NCBI GenBank assembly: GCA_008973525.1
Contig: WACJ01000501.1
Location: 1,488,001-1,552,000 of the forward strand
Reading direction: 5' to 3'
DNA: 64,000 nucleotides
Origin: Stenopsyche tienmushanensis
Lineage: Eukaryota; Arthropoda; Insecta; Trichoptera; Stenopsychidae
The notes under the pieces were generated by a model. That model did no database searches, was not told the origin of the DNA, and saw nothing but the letters and a program-made list of their open reading frames with translations. Shown here in pieces: positions 26,801 to 31,549 of the stretch. Made by a program: the position numbers and the translations under genes. Every line of letters begins with the position of its first letter. Positions within the stretch are counted from its first letter, which is position 1.

Positions 26801-29800
26801 CACCCAGGATTCCCAGGTCACCCAGGGTTCCCAGGACACCCTGGATTCCCAGGACATCTTGGATTCCCAGGTCACCCCGGTTTCTATCCACATGGTTCGC
26901 ATTCCGTTTCATTCTCTCATTCGAGTGAAGGTTGGATAGGTCACCCAGGATTCCCAGGTCACTCAGGACATCTTGGATTCCCAGGTCACCCCGGTTTCTA
27001 TCCACATGGTTCGCATTCCGTTTCATTCTCTCATTCGAGTGAAGGTTGGATAGGTCACCCAGGATTCCCAGGTCACCCAGGGTTCCCAGGACATCTTGGA
27101 TTACCAGGACACCACGGTTTCCACCCGCATGGCTCGCATTCCGTTTCATTCTCTCATTCGGGTGAAGGTTGGATAGGTCACCCAGGATTCCCAGGACACC
27201 ACGGTTTCCACCCTCATGGTTCGCATTCGTTCTCATTCTCACACTCCGGCGAAGGCTGGCTTGGAAGGCGAAAATTCCCAAGACGACGTAACTGGCACCC
27301 TCATGGATCGCACTCTTTCTCTGCATCACATTCCGTAGAAGGTTGGCTTGGACATCCTGGTTTCCCAGGACATCCAATCGGACGGTCGTCGTTTTCGGTG
27401 TCCCATTCAGTCGAAACAATTATTGGCGCTCCAACAATCATTAAGAATTCTTTCTCCTTTTCGCAATCGTCCGAGGGTTGGATCGGTCACCCAGGATTCC
27501 CAGGTCACCCAGGGTTCCCAGGACACCCTGGATTCCCAGGACATCTTGGATTCCCAGGTCACCCCGGTTTCTATCCACATGGTTCGCATTCCGTTTCATT
27601 CTCTCATTCGAGTGAAGGTTGGATAGGTCACCCAGGATTCCCAGGTCACCCAGGACATCTTGGATTCCCAGTTCACCCCGGTTTCTATCCACATGGTTCG
27701 CATTCCGTTTCATTCTCTCATTCGAGTGAAGGTTGGATAGGTCACCCAGGATTCCCAGGTCACCCAGGGTTCCCAGGACATCTTGGATTACCAGGACACC
27801 ACGGTTTCCACCCGCATGGCTCGCATTCCGTTTCATTCTCTCATTCGAGTGAAGGTTGGATAGGTCACCCAGGATTCCCAGGACACCACGGTTTCCACCC
27901 TTATGGCTCGCATTCGTTCTCATTCTCACACTCCGGCGAAGGCTGGCTTGGAAGGCGAAAATTCTCAAGACGACGTAACTGGCACCCTCATGGATCGCAT
28001 TCTTTCTCTGTATCACATTCCGTAGAAAGCTGGCATGGTCATCCTGGCTTCTCTGGACACCACGGTTTCTACCCGCATCAATTGCATTCATTCTCATTCT
28101 CTCGTTCAAGTGAAGCTTGGATAGGTCATCCTGGATCCCCGGGACACCATGGTATCCACCCGCTTGGTATTGGTCATTCCGGGTTCTCCGATCACCGTAT
28201 TTTGAACCCACACTACTCGCATTCAGTTTCGTGGTCTTATTCACGTGAAGGTAGAATTGACCGTCGACAATTTGTAGGACTTCATAACAAACATGTACTA
28301 CCCTTATTCCCAACTATTGATGTCGATACTTGGGTAGACCATCCAGTACTGCCTGGACCTCATTTCCTCCATCCACATGGATCGCACTCGTTTTCATTTT
28401 CATATTCTATAGAAGGATTACCCGGGCATCCCGGACATGGTCACTGGCATCCACATGGAACACATTCCTTCTCATTTTCTCAGTCAGTAGAGGGATTGTT
28501 CGGCCGTCATAAATTTCCTATTCGTCGTAGGTCTCAATTCATCACCTCGGGTTCTCTTTCTCAATCCATTGAAGGAATGTTCAGTCAGACTCGTTTACTA
28601 AATCATCATTTCTTCTATCCTCATGATTCCCACTCTTTTTCGTTTTCTCATTCTTTTGAAGACCATTATGATCACCCGAGACATGGTAACTGGCATCCTC
28701 ATGCCTCTCATTCGTTTTCATATTCGCGTTCAACTGAAAACTGGATTGGCCGACGAAGTTTTGGTCATCAAAGGAGACACTCGTCGCACTCATTGTCCGT
28801 TTCTGTAGAGCATTGGTTTAGTGATTCTGGACACGTTCTCGATTCATTCTCTTTGGAAGGTCACCCTTTTTCTGATCACCACCATATTCACGAACACATA
28901 GATAAAGTCATTCCCGAACATGTCACTGAAATCATTCATAGGCGCGTCCATAAGAATGGCAAATTTCCGCATGTTGATTCATTCGTTTCACGTTCCTTCT
29001 CCGACTCATTTTCCACATCGTTTGAAGACTTCCAACCTGATGAAGTTGAAGTTATTCACATCAGTATATCAGTGTCCAATGAAGACCATTATCCAGATTA
29101 TTTGATCCATAACTCATACTCGTTTTCGGTGTCACATTCGCATGAAAATTATTTTGATTCGCCCGATAGCCATTTCCAAGAACATTTTGAAGAAATCATA
29201 CCCAGTGATATTACTGAGATCTACAAACGTAAACACAGAAGTCATAATGTTCTTCATCCTTATAATTCTTATTCTCACTCGTTTGAGGGGTTGGCCGATT
29301 TTCACGGCTACCCCTATGGATCGCATTCATTTTCTCATTCATACTCTGAGGAACGTTGGATTGGCAGTCCGGAATTTTCTCATAAACGAATTCACAAAAA
29401 AGTGCAGTCACCACACCAGCATTTATGGCATTCATTTTCAGTGTCCCACTCACAATCTTTCGAATTTGAGGGTCCTTATATCAGCCATTCGTATTCTGGA
29501 TCTGTCGAATATTACCAACCTGCCGAAATTTCACACTTTAGTATATCAATATCCCATGAAGACGACTACCCGATAGAAGTGATTGGCAACTCTCATTCGT
29601 TTTCATTTTCATACTCGCATGAAAATTATGCGAGTCCCTACGTGCAAAATGTAATTCATAAGCGGATACATAAAAAACACCGAAGTCCTCATTTAGCTTT
29701 CTCGCATTCATTTTCACATTCTCGGTCTTTTGAAATAAACTATCCCGTCGTTGGATATTCACAGTCACGTTCTTTCTCGCAATCGTTTGAATTCATCGAA

Positions 29801-30784
29801 CCGGAAGAATTTGTTCATGTCAGCGTATCGTTATCGCGCGAGCATCATCCAATCCATCGTTCATATTCGCTGTCCTTTTCGCACTCAGAAGAATATCCAA
29901 TTGGTCATCCTGGAAGACGATCACATACGCTAATAGATGAGTTCATACCCGGCCGTGTTGATGAAATTATACATAAGCGAGTTCATAGGAATCACAATGT
30001 ACCTCAGGTTCGGTTTTCGACTTCATTTTCCCGCTCTCATTCTGTCGAGTTCCATCCCGCCGGATACTACGGATTCCCTAGGCGCTCTCGAGGATCATAT
30101 TCTCGCTCTTACTCCGTCGAAGATTGGTTCGGTAGTCCCAGTCATGTCCACAGATCCTTCTCGATCTCTCAATCGCAATCTGTTGAAAATTGGATAGATC
30201 ATTATCACTCACGCTCCGTTGAATTCAATCCACCGGTTGAATTTATTCACATCAGTATATCAGCATCCCACGAACATGACCATTCCGGCGAGGTGTTCGA
30301 TCGCTCCTTTTCCTATTCGTTCTCCCACTCGAACGAGTTCTATCCACAGAATAGACATTATCATGAACATTTTGATGAAATAACACCAAACGCTCACAGA
30401 CACATACGCAACAGATATAGACCGAGCATTTTCCATTCATTGGAAAATAGGGCTATTCATCCCAGATTCATTCACAGCAAACACAAAACATGGAATCCCC
30501 TAATAGATCTCAGTTCATTTTCATATTCATATTCGATAGAAGCACTGCCTTTCGCTGCAGAGTATTCAAATTCATATTCGTTAGAACGCATCTTGCCACC
30601 CCTGCACGAATGGCTCCATGGCATATTTTCAAAACAACCATGGCTCAACTGCCCCTGCTACAATTGCTGCAAAAATCATTTTCACAATATGACCGACGTT
30701 GAGAAGTGGCAATTTTGTAAATGCAATCCCTTACATCCATATTGCATTAAAAAGGCATGCCACTGCTCAAATTGTAAAGCATAA
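11873..30784 (+). CDS. Gene 2, exon 2: giant Ser/His/Gly-rich repetitive secreted protein, candidate silk or adhesive protein
   Basis: A single 18,912-bp exon, open from the acceptor to TAA; with exon 1 the precursor is about 6,316 residues. Order: signal peptide; Cys/His-rich N-terminus (ACNGG, HDCGCHDNAHH); a non-repetitive part with SFSFSHSYEN, SYSYSHSYEI and HHHRHGHH (to about residue 330); the main array (about 335-5,450); a degenerate C-terminal array with HISISxSxE and IHKRVHK motifs (about 5,450-6,240); and a Cys-rich tail (CPCYNCC, FCKCNP, CHCSNC). Main modules alternate SX-E runs, (GHPGFP)n, a basic RRKFPRRRNW patch, and ETIIGAPTIIK. The tail and module vocabulary are shared with gene 1, 6.6 kb upstream in the same orientation. 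No catalytic domain is visible. A structural silk or glue role is inferred; mucin-like or cuticular roles are the main alternatives. Confidence 0.88.
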   Translation, partial: TALGQQDAACNGGLPYVPNHDGLKHTEIHDCGCHDNAHHGNEPILDNNCHPGGPIHPGHSDHHGLLHHGVLPGENINGLLRGGNRRGMHGNGFVGPRGRGYLNNKHSFSFSHSYENEPYVLQPHPGPLQHLASYPHGFGRRQKKPRFGRRHRRFSFSHSHSYEFKHNTLPHWKRPDYSYSFSYELGHHYEYPSYSYSHSYEIRPHHHRHGHHLRPHHHLWLSHSDSYEQYNPFPHFKQPRHFSYSHSKSYDKSYERSGKKLLPGLIPSLVDIHKRNVKKIIKKHQKIFNSNSESISISIEEIVEPEIILHITISRSFSEEENSFSFSHSDEGWHGRRKFLRRRNWHQHGPHSFSFSHSSEGWPARPGFLGHPIDHSSFSVSHSEEIIIGAPTIIKHSYSMSQSFEDLIGHPGFSGHHGIHPHSSLSVSLSHSGESWLGRRKFPRRRNWHPHGSHSFSASHSVEGWLGHPGFPGHPIGRSSFSVSHSVETIIGAPTIIKHSFSLSQSTEGWIGHPGFPGHPGFPGHPGFPGHPGFYPHGSHSVSFSHSNEGLIGHPGFPGYPGFYPHGSHSVSFSHSSEGWIGHPGFPGHHGFHPHGSHSFSFSHSGEGWLGRRKFPRRRNWHPHGSHSFSASHSVEGWLGHPGFPGHPIGRSSFSVSHSVETIIGAPTIIKNSFSLSQSSEGWIGHPGFPGHPGFPGHPGFPGHPGFYPHGSHSVSFSHSNEGLIGHPGFPGYPGFYPHGSHSVSFSHSSEGWIGHPGFPGHHGFHPHGSHSFSFSHSGEGWLGRRKFPRRRNWHPHGSHSFSASHSVEGWLGHPGFPGHPIGRSSFSVSHSVETIIGAPTIIKNSFSLSQSSEGWIGHPGFPGHPGFPGHPGFPGHPGFYPHGSHSVSFSHSNEGLIGHPGFPGYPGFYPHGSHSVSFSHSSEGWIGHPGFPGHPGFPGHLGFPGHPGFYPHGSHSVSFSHSSEGWIGHPRFPGHPGFPGHLGFPGHPGFYPHGSHSVSFSHSNEGLIGHPGFPGYPGFYPHGSHSVSFSHSSEGWIGHPRFPGHPGFPGHLGFPGHPGFYPHGSHSVSFSHSNEGLIGHPGFPGYPGFYPHGSHSVSFSHSSEGWIGHPGLPGHHGFHPHGSHSFSFSHSGEGWLGRRKFPRRRNWHPHGSNSFSASHSIEGWLGHPGFPGHPIGRSSFSVSHSFETIIGAPTIIKNSFSLSHSSEGWIGHPGFYPHGSHSVSFSHSNEGLIGHPGFPGYPGFYPHGSHSVSFSHSSEGWIGHPGFPGHHGFHPHGSHSFSFSHSGEGWLGRRKFPRRRNWHPHGSNSFSASHSVEGWLGHPGFPGHPIGRSSFSVSHSVETIIGAPTIIKNSFSLSQSSEGWIGHPGHPGFPGHPGFPGHPGFYPHGSHSVSFSHSNEGLIGHPGFPGYPGFYPHGSHSVSFSHSSEGWIGHPGFPGHHGFNPHGSHSFSFSHSGEGWLGRRKFPRRRNWHPHGSHSFSASHSVEGWLGHPGFPGHPIGRSSFSVSHSVETIIGAPTIIKNSFSLSQSSEGWIGHPGFPGHPGFPGHPGFPGHPGFYPHGSHSVSFSHSNEGLIGHPGFPGYPGFYPHGSHSVSFSHSSEGWIGHPRFPGHPGFPGHLGFPGHPGFYPHGSHSVSFSHSSEGWIGHPGFPGHPGFPGHLGLPGDHGFHPHGSHSVSFSHSGEGWIGHPGFPGHHGFHPHGSHSFSFSHSGEGWLGRRKFPRRRNWHPHGSHSFSASHSVEGWLGHPGFPGHPIGRSSFSVSHSVETIIGVPTIIKNSFSLSQSSEGWIGHPGFPGHPGFPGHPGFPGHPGFYPHGSHSVSFSHSNEGLIGHPGFPGYPGFYPHGSHSVSFSHSSEGWIGHPGFPGHHGFHPHGSHSFSFSHSGEGWLGRRKFPRRRNWHPHGSHSFSASHSVEGWFGHPGFPGHPIGRSSFSVSHSVETIIGAPTIIKHSFSLSQSSEGWIGHPGFPGHPGFPGHSGFPGHPGFYPHGSHSVSFSHSNEGLIGHPGFPGYPGFYPHGSHSVSFSHSSEGWIGHPGFPGHHGFHPHGSHSFSFSHSGEGWLGRRKFPRRRNWHPHGSNSFSASHSVEGWLGHPGFPGHPIGRSSFSVSHSVETIIGAPTIIKNSFSLSQSSEGWIGHPGFPGHPGFPGHPGFPGHLGFPGHPSFYPHGSHSVSFSHSSEGWIGHPGFPGHPGHLGFPGHPGFYPHGSHSVSFSHSSEGWIGHPGFPGHPGFPGHLGLPGHHGFHPHGSHSVSFSHSGEGWIGHPGFPGHHGFHPHGSHSFSFSHSGEGWLGRRKFPRRRNWHPHGSHSFSASHSVEGWLGHPGFPGHPIGRSSFSVSHSVETIIGAPTIIKNSFSLSQSSEGWIGHPGFPGHPGFPGHPGFPGHLGFPGHPGFYPHGSHSVSFSHSSEGWIGHPGFPGHPGFPGHLGLPGHHGFHPHGSHSVSFSHSNEGLIGHPGFPGYPGFYPHGSHSVSFSHSSEGWIGHPGFPGHHGFHPHGSHSFSFSHSGEGWLGRHKFPRRRNWLPHGSHSFSASHSIEGWLGHPGFPGHPIGRSSFSVSHSVETIIGAPTIIKNSFSLSQSSEGWIGHPGFPGHPGFPGHPGFPGHLGFPGHPGFYPHGSHSVSFSHSSEGWIGHPGFPGHPGFPGHLGLPGHHGFHPHGSHSVSFSHSNEGLIGHPGFPGYPGFYPHGSHSVSFSHSSEGWIGHPGFPGHHGFHPHGSHSFSFSHSGEGWLGRRKFPRRRNWHPHGSHSFSASHSVEGWLGHPGFPGHPIGRSSFSVSHSVETIIGAPTIIKNSFSLSQSSEGWIGHPGFPGHPGFLGHPGFPGHPGFYPHGSHSVSFSHSNEGLIGHPGFPGYPGFYPHGSHSVSFSHSSEGWIGHPGFPGHHGFHPHGSHSFSFSHSGEGWLGRRKFPRRRNWHPHGSHSFSASHSVEGWFGHPGFPGHPIGRSSFSVSHSVETIIGAPTIIKHSFSLSQSSEGWIGHPGFPGHPGFPGHSGFPGHPGFYPHGSHSVSFSHSNEGLIGHPGFPGYPGFYPHGSHSVSFSHSSEGWIGHPGFQGHHGFHPHGSHSFSFSHSGEGWLGRRKFPRRRNWHPHGSNSFSASHSVEGWLGHPGFPGHPIGRSSFSVSHSVETIIGAPTIIKNSFSLSQSSEGWIGHPGFPGHPGFPGHPGFPGHLGFPGHPSFYPHGSHSVSFSHSSEGWIGHPGFPGHPGHLGFPGHPGFYPHGSHSVSFSHSSEGWIGHPGFPGHPGFPGHLGLPGHHGFHPHGSHSVSFSHSGEGWIGHPGFPGHHGFHPHGSHSFSFSHSGEGWLGRRKFPRRRNWHPHGSHSFSASHSVEGWLGHPGFPGHPIGRSSFSVSHSVETIIGAPTIIKNSFSLSQSSEGWIGHPGFPGHPGFPGHPGFPGHLGFPGHPGFYPHGSHSVSFSHSSEGWIGHPGFPGHPGHLGFPGHPGFYPHGSHSVSFSHSNEGLIGHPGFPGYPGFYPHGSHSVSFSHSSEGWIGHPGFPGHHGFHPHGSHSFSFSHSGEGWLGRHKFPRRRNWLPHGSHSFSASHSIEGWLGHPGFPGHPIGRSSFSVSHSVETIIGAPTIIKNSFSFSQSSEGWIGHPGFPGHPGFPGHPGFPGHLGFPGHPGFYPHGSHSVSFSHSSEGWIGHPGFPGHPGHLGFPGHPGFYPHGSHSVSFSHSSEGWIGHPGFPGHPGFPGHLGLPGHHGFHPHGSHSVSFSHSGEGWIGHPGFPGHHGFHPHGSHSFSFSHSGEGWLGRRKFPRRRNWHPHGSHSFSASHSVEGWLGHPGFPGHPIGRSSFSVSHSVETIIGAPTIIKNSFSLSQSSEGWIGHPGFPGHPGFPGHPGFPGHLGFPGHPGFYPHGSHSVSFSHSSEGWIGHPGFPGFPGHPGHLEFPGHPGFYPHGSHSVSFSHSNEGLIGHPGFPGYPGFYPHGSHSVSFSHSSEGWIGHPGFPGHHGFHPHGSHSFSFSHSGEGWLGRRKFPRRRNWLPHGSHSFSASHSIEGWLGHPGFPGHPIGRSSFSVSHSVETIIGAPTIIKNSFSFSQSSEGWIGHPGFPGHPGFPGHPGFPGHLGFPGHPGFYPHGSHSVSFSHSSEGWIGHPGFPGHPGHLGFPGHPGFYPHGSHSVSFSHSSEGWIGHPGFPGHPGFPGHLGLPGHHGFHPHGSHSVSFSHSGEGWIGHPGFPGHHGFHPHGSHSFSFSHSGEGWLGRRKFPRRRNWHPHGSHSFSASHSVEGWLGHPGFPGHPIGRSSFSVSHSVETIIGAPTIIKNSFSLSQSSEGWIGHPGFPGHPGFPGHPGFPGHLGFPGHPGFYPHGSHSVSFSHSSEGWIGHPGFPGHPGHLGFPGHPGFYPHGSHSVSFSHSNEGLIGHPGFPGYPGFYPHGSHSVSFSHSSEGWIGHPGFPGQHGFHPHGSHSFSFSHSGEGWLGRRKFPRRRNWLPHGSHSFSASHSIEGWLGHPGFPGHPIGRLSFSVSHSVETIIGAPTIIQNSFSLSQSSEGWIGHPGFPGHPGFPGHPGFPGHPGFYPHGSHSVSFSHSNEGLIGHPGFPGYPGFYPHGSHSVSFSHSSEGWIGHPGFPGHPGHLGFPGHPGFYPHGSHSVSFSHSSEGWIGHPGFPGHPGFPGHLGLPGHHGFHPHGLHSVSFSHSGEGWIGHPGFPGHHGFHPHGSHSFSFSHSGEGWLGRRKFPRRRNWHPHGSHSFSASHSVEGWLGHPGFPGHPIGRSSFSVSHSVETIIGAPTIIKNSFSLSQSSEGWIGHPGFPGHPGFPGHPGFPGHPGFYPHGSHSVSFSHSNEGLIGHPGFPGYPGFYPHGSHSVSFSHSSEGWIGHPGFPGHHGFHPYGSHSFSFSHSGEGWLGRRKFSRRRNWHPHGSHSFSVSHSVESWHGHPGFSGHHGFYPHQLHSFSFSRSSEAWIGHPGSPGHLGFPGHPGFYPHGSHSVSFSHSSEGWIGHPGFPGHPGHLGFPGHPGFYPHGSHSVSFSHSSEGWIGHPGFPGHPGFPGHPGFPGHLGFPGHPGFYPHGSHSVSFSHSSEGWIGHPGFPGHSGHLGFPGHPGFYPHGSHSVSFSHSSEGWIGHPGFPGHPGFPGHLGLPGHHGFHPHGSHSVSFSHSGEGWIGHPGFPGHHGFHPHGSHSFSFSHSGEGWLGRRKFPRRRNWHPHGSHSFSASHSVEGWLGHPGFPGHPIGRSSFSVSHSVETIIGAPTIIKNSFSFSQSSEGWIGHPGFPGHPGFPGHPGFPGHLGFPGHPGFYPHGSHSVSFSHSSEGWIGHPGFPGHPGHLGFPVHPGFYPHGSHSVSFSHSSEGWIGHPGFPGHPGFPGHLGLPGHHGFHPHGSHSVSFSHSSEGWIGHPGFPGHHGFHPYGSHSFSFSHSGEGWLGRRKFSRRRNWHPHGSHSFSVSHSVESWHGHPGFSGHHGFYPHQLHSFSFSRSSEAWIGHPGSPGHHGIHPLGIGHSGFSDHRILNPHYSHSVSWSYSREGRIDRRQFVGLHNKHVLPLFPTIDVDTWVDHPVLPGPHFLHPHGSHSFSFSYSIEGLPGHPGHGHWHPHGTHSFSFSQSVEGLFGRHKFPIRRRSQFITSGSLSQSIEGMFSQTRLLNHHFFYPHDSHSFSFSHSFEDHYDHPRHGNWHPHASHSFSYSRSTENWIGRRSFGHQRRHSSHSLSVSVEHWFSDSGHVLDSFSLEGHPFSDHHHIHEHIDKVIPEHVTEIIHRRVHKNGKFPHVDSFVSRSFSDSFSTSFEDFQPDEVEVIHISISVSNEDHYPDYLIHNSYSFSVSHSHENYFDSPDSHFQEHFEEIIPSDITEIYKRKHRSHNVLHPYNSYSHSFEGLADFHGYPYGSHSFSHSYSEERWIGSPEFSHKRIHKKVQSPHQHLWHSFSVSHSQSFEFEGPYISHSYSGSVEYYQPAEISHFSISISHEDDYPIEVIGNSHSFSFSYSHENYASPYVQNVIHKRIHKKHRSPHLAFSHSFSHSRSFEINYPVVGYSQSRSFSQSFEFIEPEEFVHVSVSLSREHHPIHRSYSLSFSHSEEYPIGHPGRRSHTLIDEFIPGRVDEIIHKRVHRNHNVPQVRFSTSFSRSHSVEFHPAGYYGFPRRSRGSYSRSYSVEDWFGSPSHVHRSFSISQSQSVENWIDHYHSRSVEFNPPVEFIHISISASHEHDHSGEVFDRSFSYSFSHSNEFYPQNRHYHEHFDEITPNAHRHIRNRYRPSIFHSLENRAIHPRFIHSKHKTWNPLIDLSSFSYSYSIEALPFAAEYSNSYSLERILPPLHEWLHGIFSKQPWLNCPCYNCCKNHFHNMTDVEKWQFCKCNPLHPYCIKKACHCSNCKA
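17000..22250 (+). repeat. 3,045-bp higher-order tandem duplication inside gene 2
   Basis: Rare variants recur with an exact 3,045-bp offset. Examples are the EGWFGHPGF cassette (landmark end 17699, then 20744), the GHSGFPGHPGF variant, and the HPSFYPHG variant near 18365 and 21410. Offsets stay at 3,045 from 17180/20225 to 18905/21950 and become 3,036 at 19565/22601. The two blocks therefore arose by one recent in-frame duplication of roughly 2.2-3 kb. Confidence 0.85.
21950..25290 (+). repeat. 1,347-bp higher-order tandem repeat inside gene 2
   Basis: Landmarks at 22601, 23288, 23948, 24635 and 25286 show matching pairs at offsets 1,347 (22601/23948 and 23288/24635) and 1,338 (21950/23288 and 23948/25286). 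Shared private variants, such as the NSFSFSQSSEG block near 22640 and 23985 and RRRNWLPHGS, support duplication of a two-cassette unit. Confidence 0.85.
26346..28150 (+). repeat. 1,545-bp duplication of the variant terminal cassette in gene 2
   Basis: The block encoding HPYGSHSFSFSHSGEGWLG, RRKFSRRRNW, HSVESWHGHPGFSGHHG and HQLHSFSFSRSSEAW occurs at about 26346-26600 and again at about 27891-28150 (offset 1,545 bp). Ordinary modules lie between. The first copy rejoins the standard array; the second leads into the unique C-terminal region. This suggests that unequal exchange recently captured array material into the terminal boundary. Confidence 0.82.
28900..30420 (+). repeat. Degenerate C-terminal module array of gene 2
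   Basis: Four diverged modules are visible in the translation. Each starts with a short beta-like string (VIHISISVSNEDHYP, ISHFSISISHEDDYP, FVHVSVSLSREHHP, FIHISISASHEHDH), followed by an SYSFSVSHSHENY-type run. A basic IIHRRVHK, IHKRIHKKHRSP or IIHKRVHRNHN segment is associated with each. They are old compared with the main array and may be remnants of the ancestral repeat. Confidence 0.7.
30600..30784 (+). other. Shared Cys-rich C-terminal tail (gene 2 copy)
   Basis: The tail contains WLHGIFSKQPW, CPC-x2-CC, VEKWQFCK, NPLHPYC, C-x4-C and CHC-x2-C. Gene 1 has the same core: WLHGIFSKKP, CPC-x2-C, VEKLDFCK, NPNHPRC, C-x4-C. The tail is the best-aligned part of the two proteins outside the repeats. 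A role in disulfide-linked assembly or chain termini, as in other silk proteins, is inferred. Confidence 0.75.
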
Positions 30785-30974
30785 TACAGCAATATTGATA
30801 TTCAGTAAACTTTTAATTAACATTAGAAATTGAAAATGAAGCACCTGTTTTAATATGGCCATTATATGATTTATATGCTATTGTTAATATTTACTAGTGT
30901 ATGAACACCTTTCATTTTGTTTAAATATCTGTAAATATTTCAACAGTGCGAAGGCAAAAACGAAACGAAGAGCA

Positions 30975-30980
30975 AATAAA
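30975..30980 (+). terminator. Polyadenylation signal of gene 2
   Basis: AATAAA lies about 190 bp after the stop codon at 30784. It is the first canonical hexamer on the strand. Position-based inference. Confidence 0.6.
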
Positions 30981-31549
30981 TAATATGCCGACTATTAAAT
31001 TTTCATGATAATACATCAAAGAAAATTAAATATATTGACACCCATGAAAAATGTACACCAAACTCTATACAATGGTCTTAACAATATAATTGTACATTTC
31101 TTATACATGTTTTGTACGAGAATTGCATACACATTTGTGAATTGAATATATGTTTGTAAAAAATATTTTGTATTTATAAAGGCTTTGCATAAAACAATCT
31201 TGATGGACAATTCTAATTGGCGTCACAAAGTGACGCTTAATAATTTACATTTAAGTTAAATTCTGACCGTCCATTATTTATTTTACGCAAATCCTCCATA
31301 TTCAATTTGTTATAGTTTGAAACATTGTATTGATAAAATAAAGTGTGACATATTCAACAAAAGTGTTCATCATTCAATTATCAAAATACACACTTGGCAA
31401 CATTGAATGTGGCCCAAACTAAAAATTTAGCTTTAATCAAACATATGCATTTTAAAATAGTTAATTAATACATGAAGGCAGTTTAATTGGAATCGAGTCA
31501 TAAATAAAAGTGATCATTTTACAGAGTCCCAGGCAGTAACAATAGCAAT

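Larger units (their letters stand above)
12836..28140 (+). repeat. Main coding repeat array of gene 2 (519-bp base module with higher-order repeats)
   Basis: About 22 clear copies of the RRKFPRRRNW / HPIGRSSFSVSHSVETIIGA cassette are present. The GRSSF landmark ends near 13340, 13859, 14378, 15440, 15905, 16415, 17180, 17699, 18218, 18905, 19565, 20225, 20744, 21263, 21950, 22601, 23288, 23948, 24635, 25286, 26042 and 27419. There is a diverged first copy near 12840-13060 and two variant RRKFSRRRNW cassettes near 26400 and 27950. Base spacing is 519 bp. Longer spacings come from added GHPGFP or SEGWIGHPG subunits, always in frame. Higher-order periods of 3,045 bp and 1,347/1,338 bp lie on top. 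Confidence 0.93.

Noticed and set aside
26214..27419. 401-codon and similar minus-strand frames inside the gene 2 array
   Set aside because: They recur with the repeat period and break at the same variable points; antisense shadows of the long plus-strand exon.
12836..28140. Non-coding satellite or CRISPR-like array
   Set aside because: All indels are multiples of three, there is no stop in 18.9 kb, and the unit variation is at codon level. This is a coding repeat in a eukaryote.
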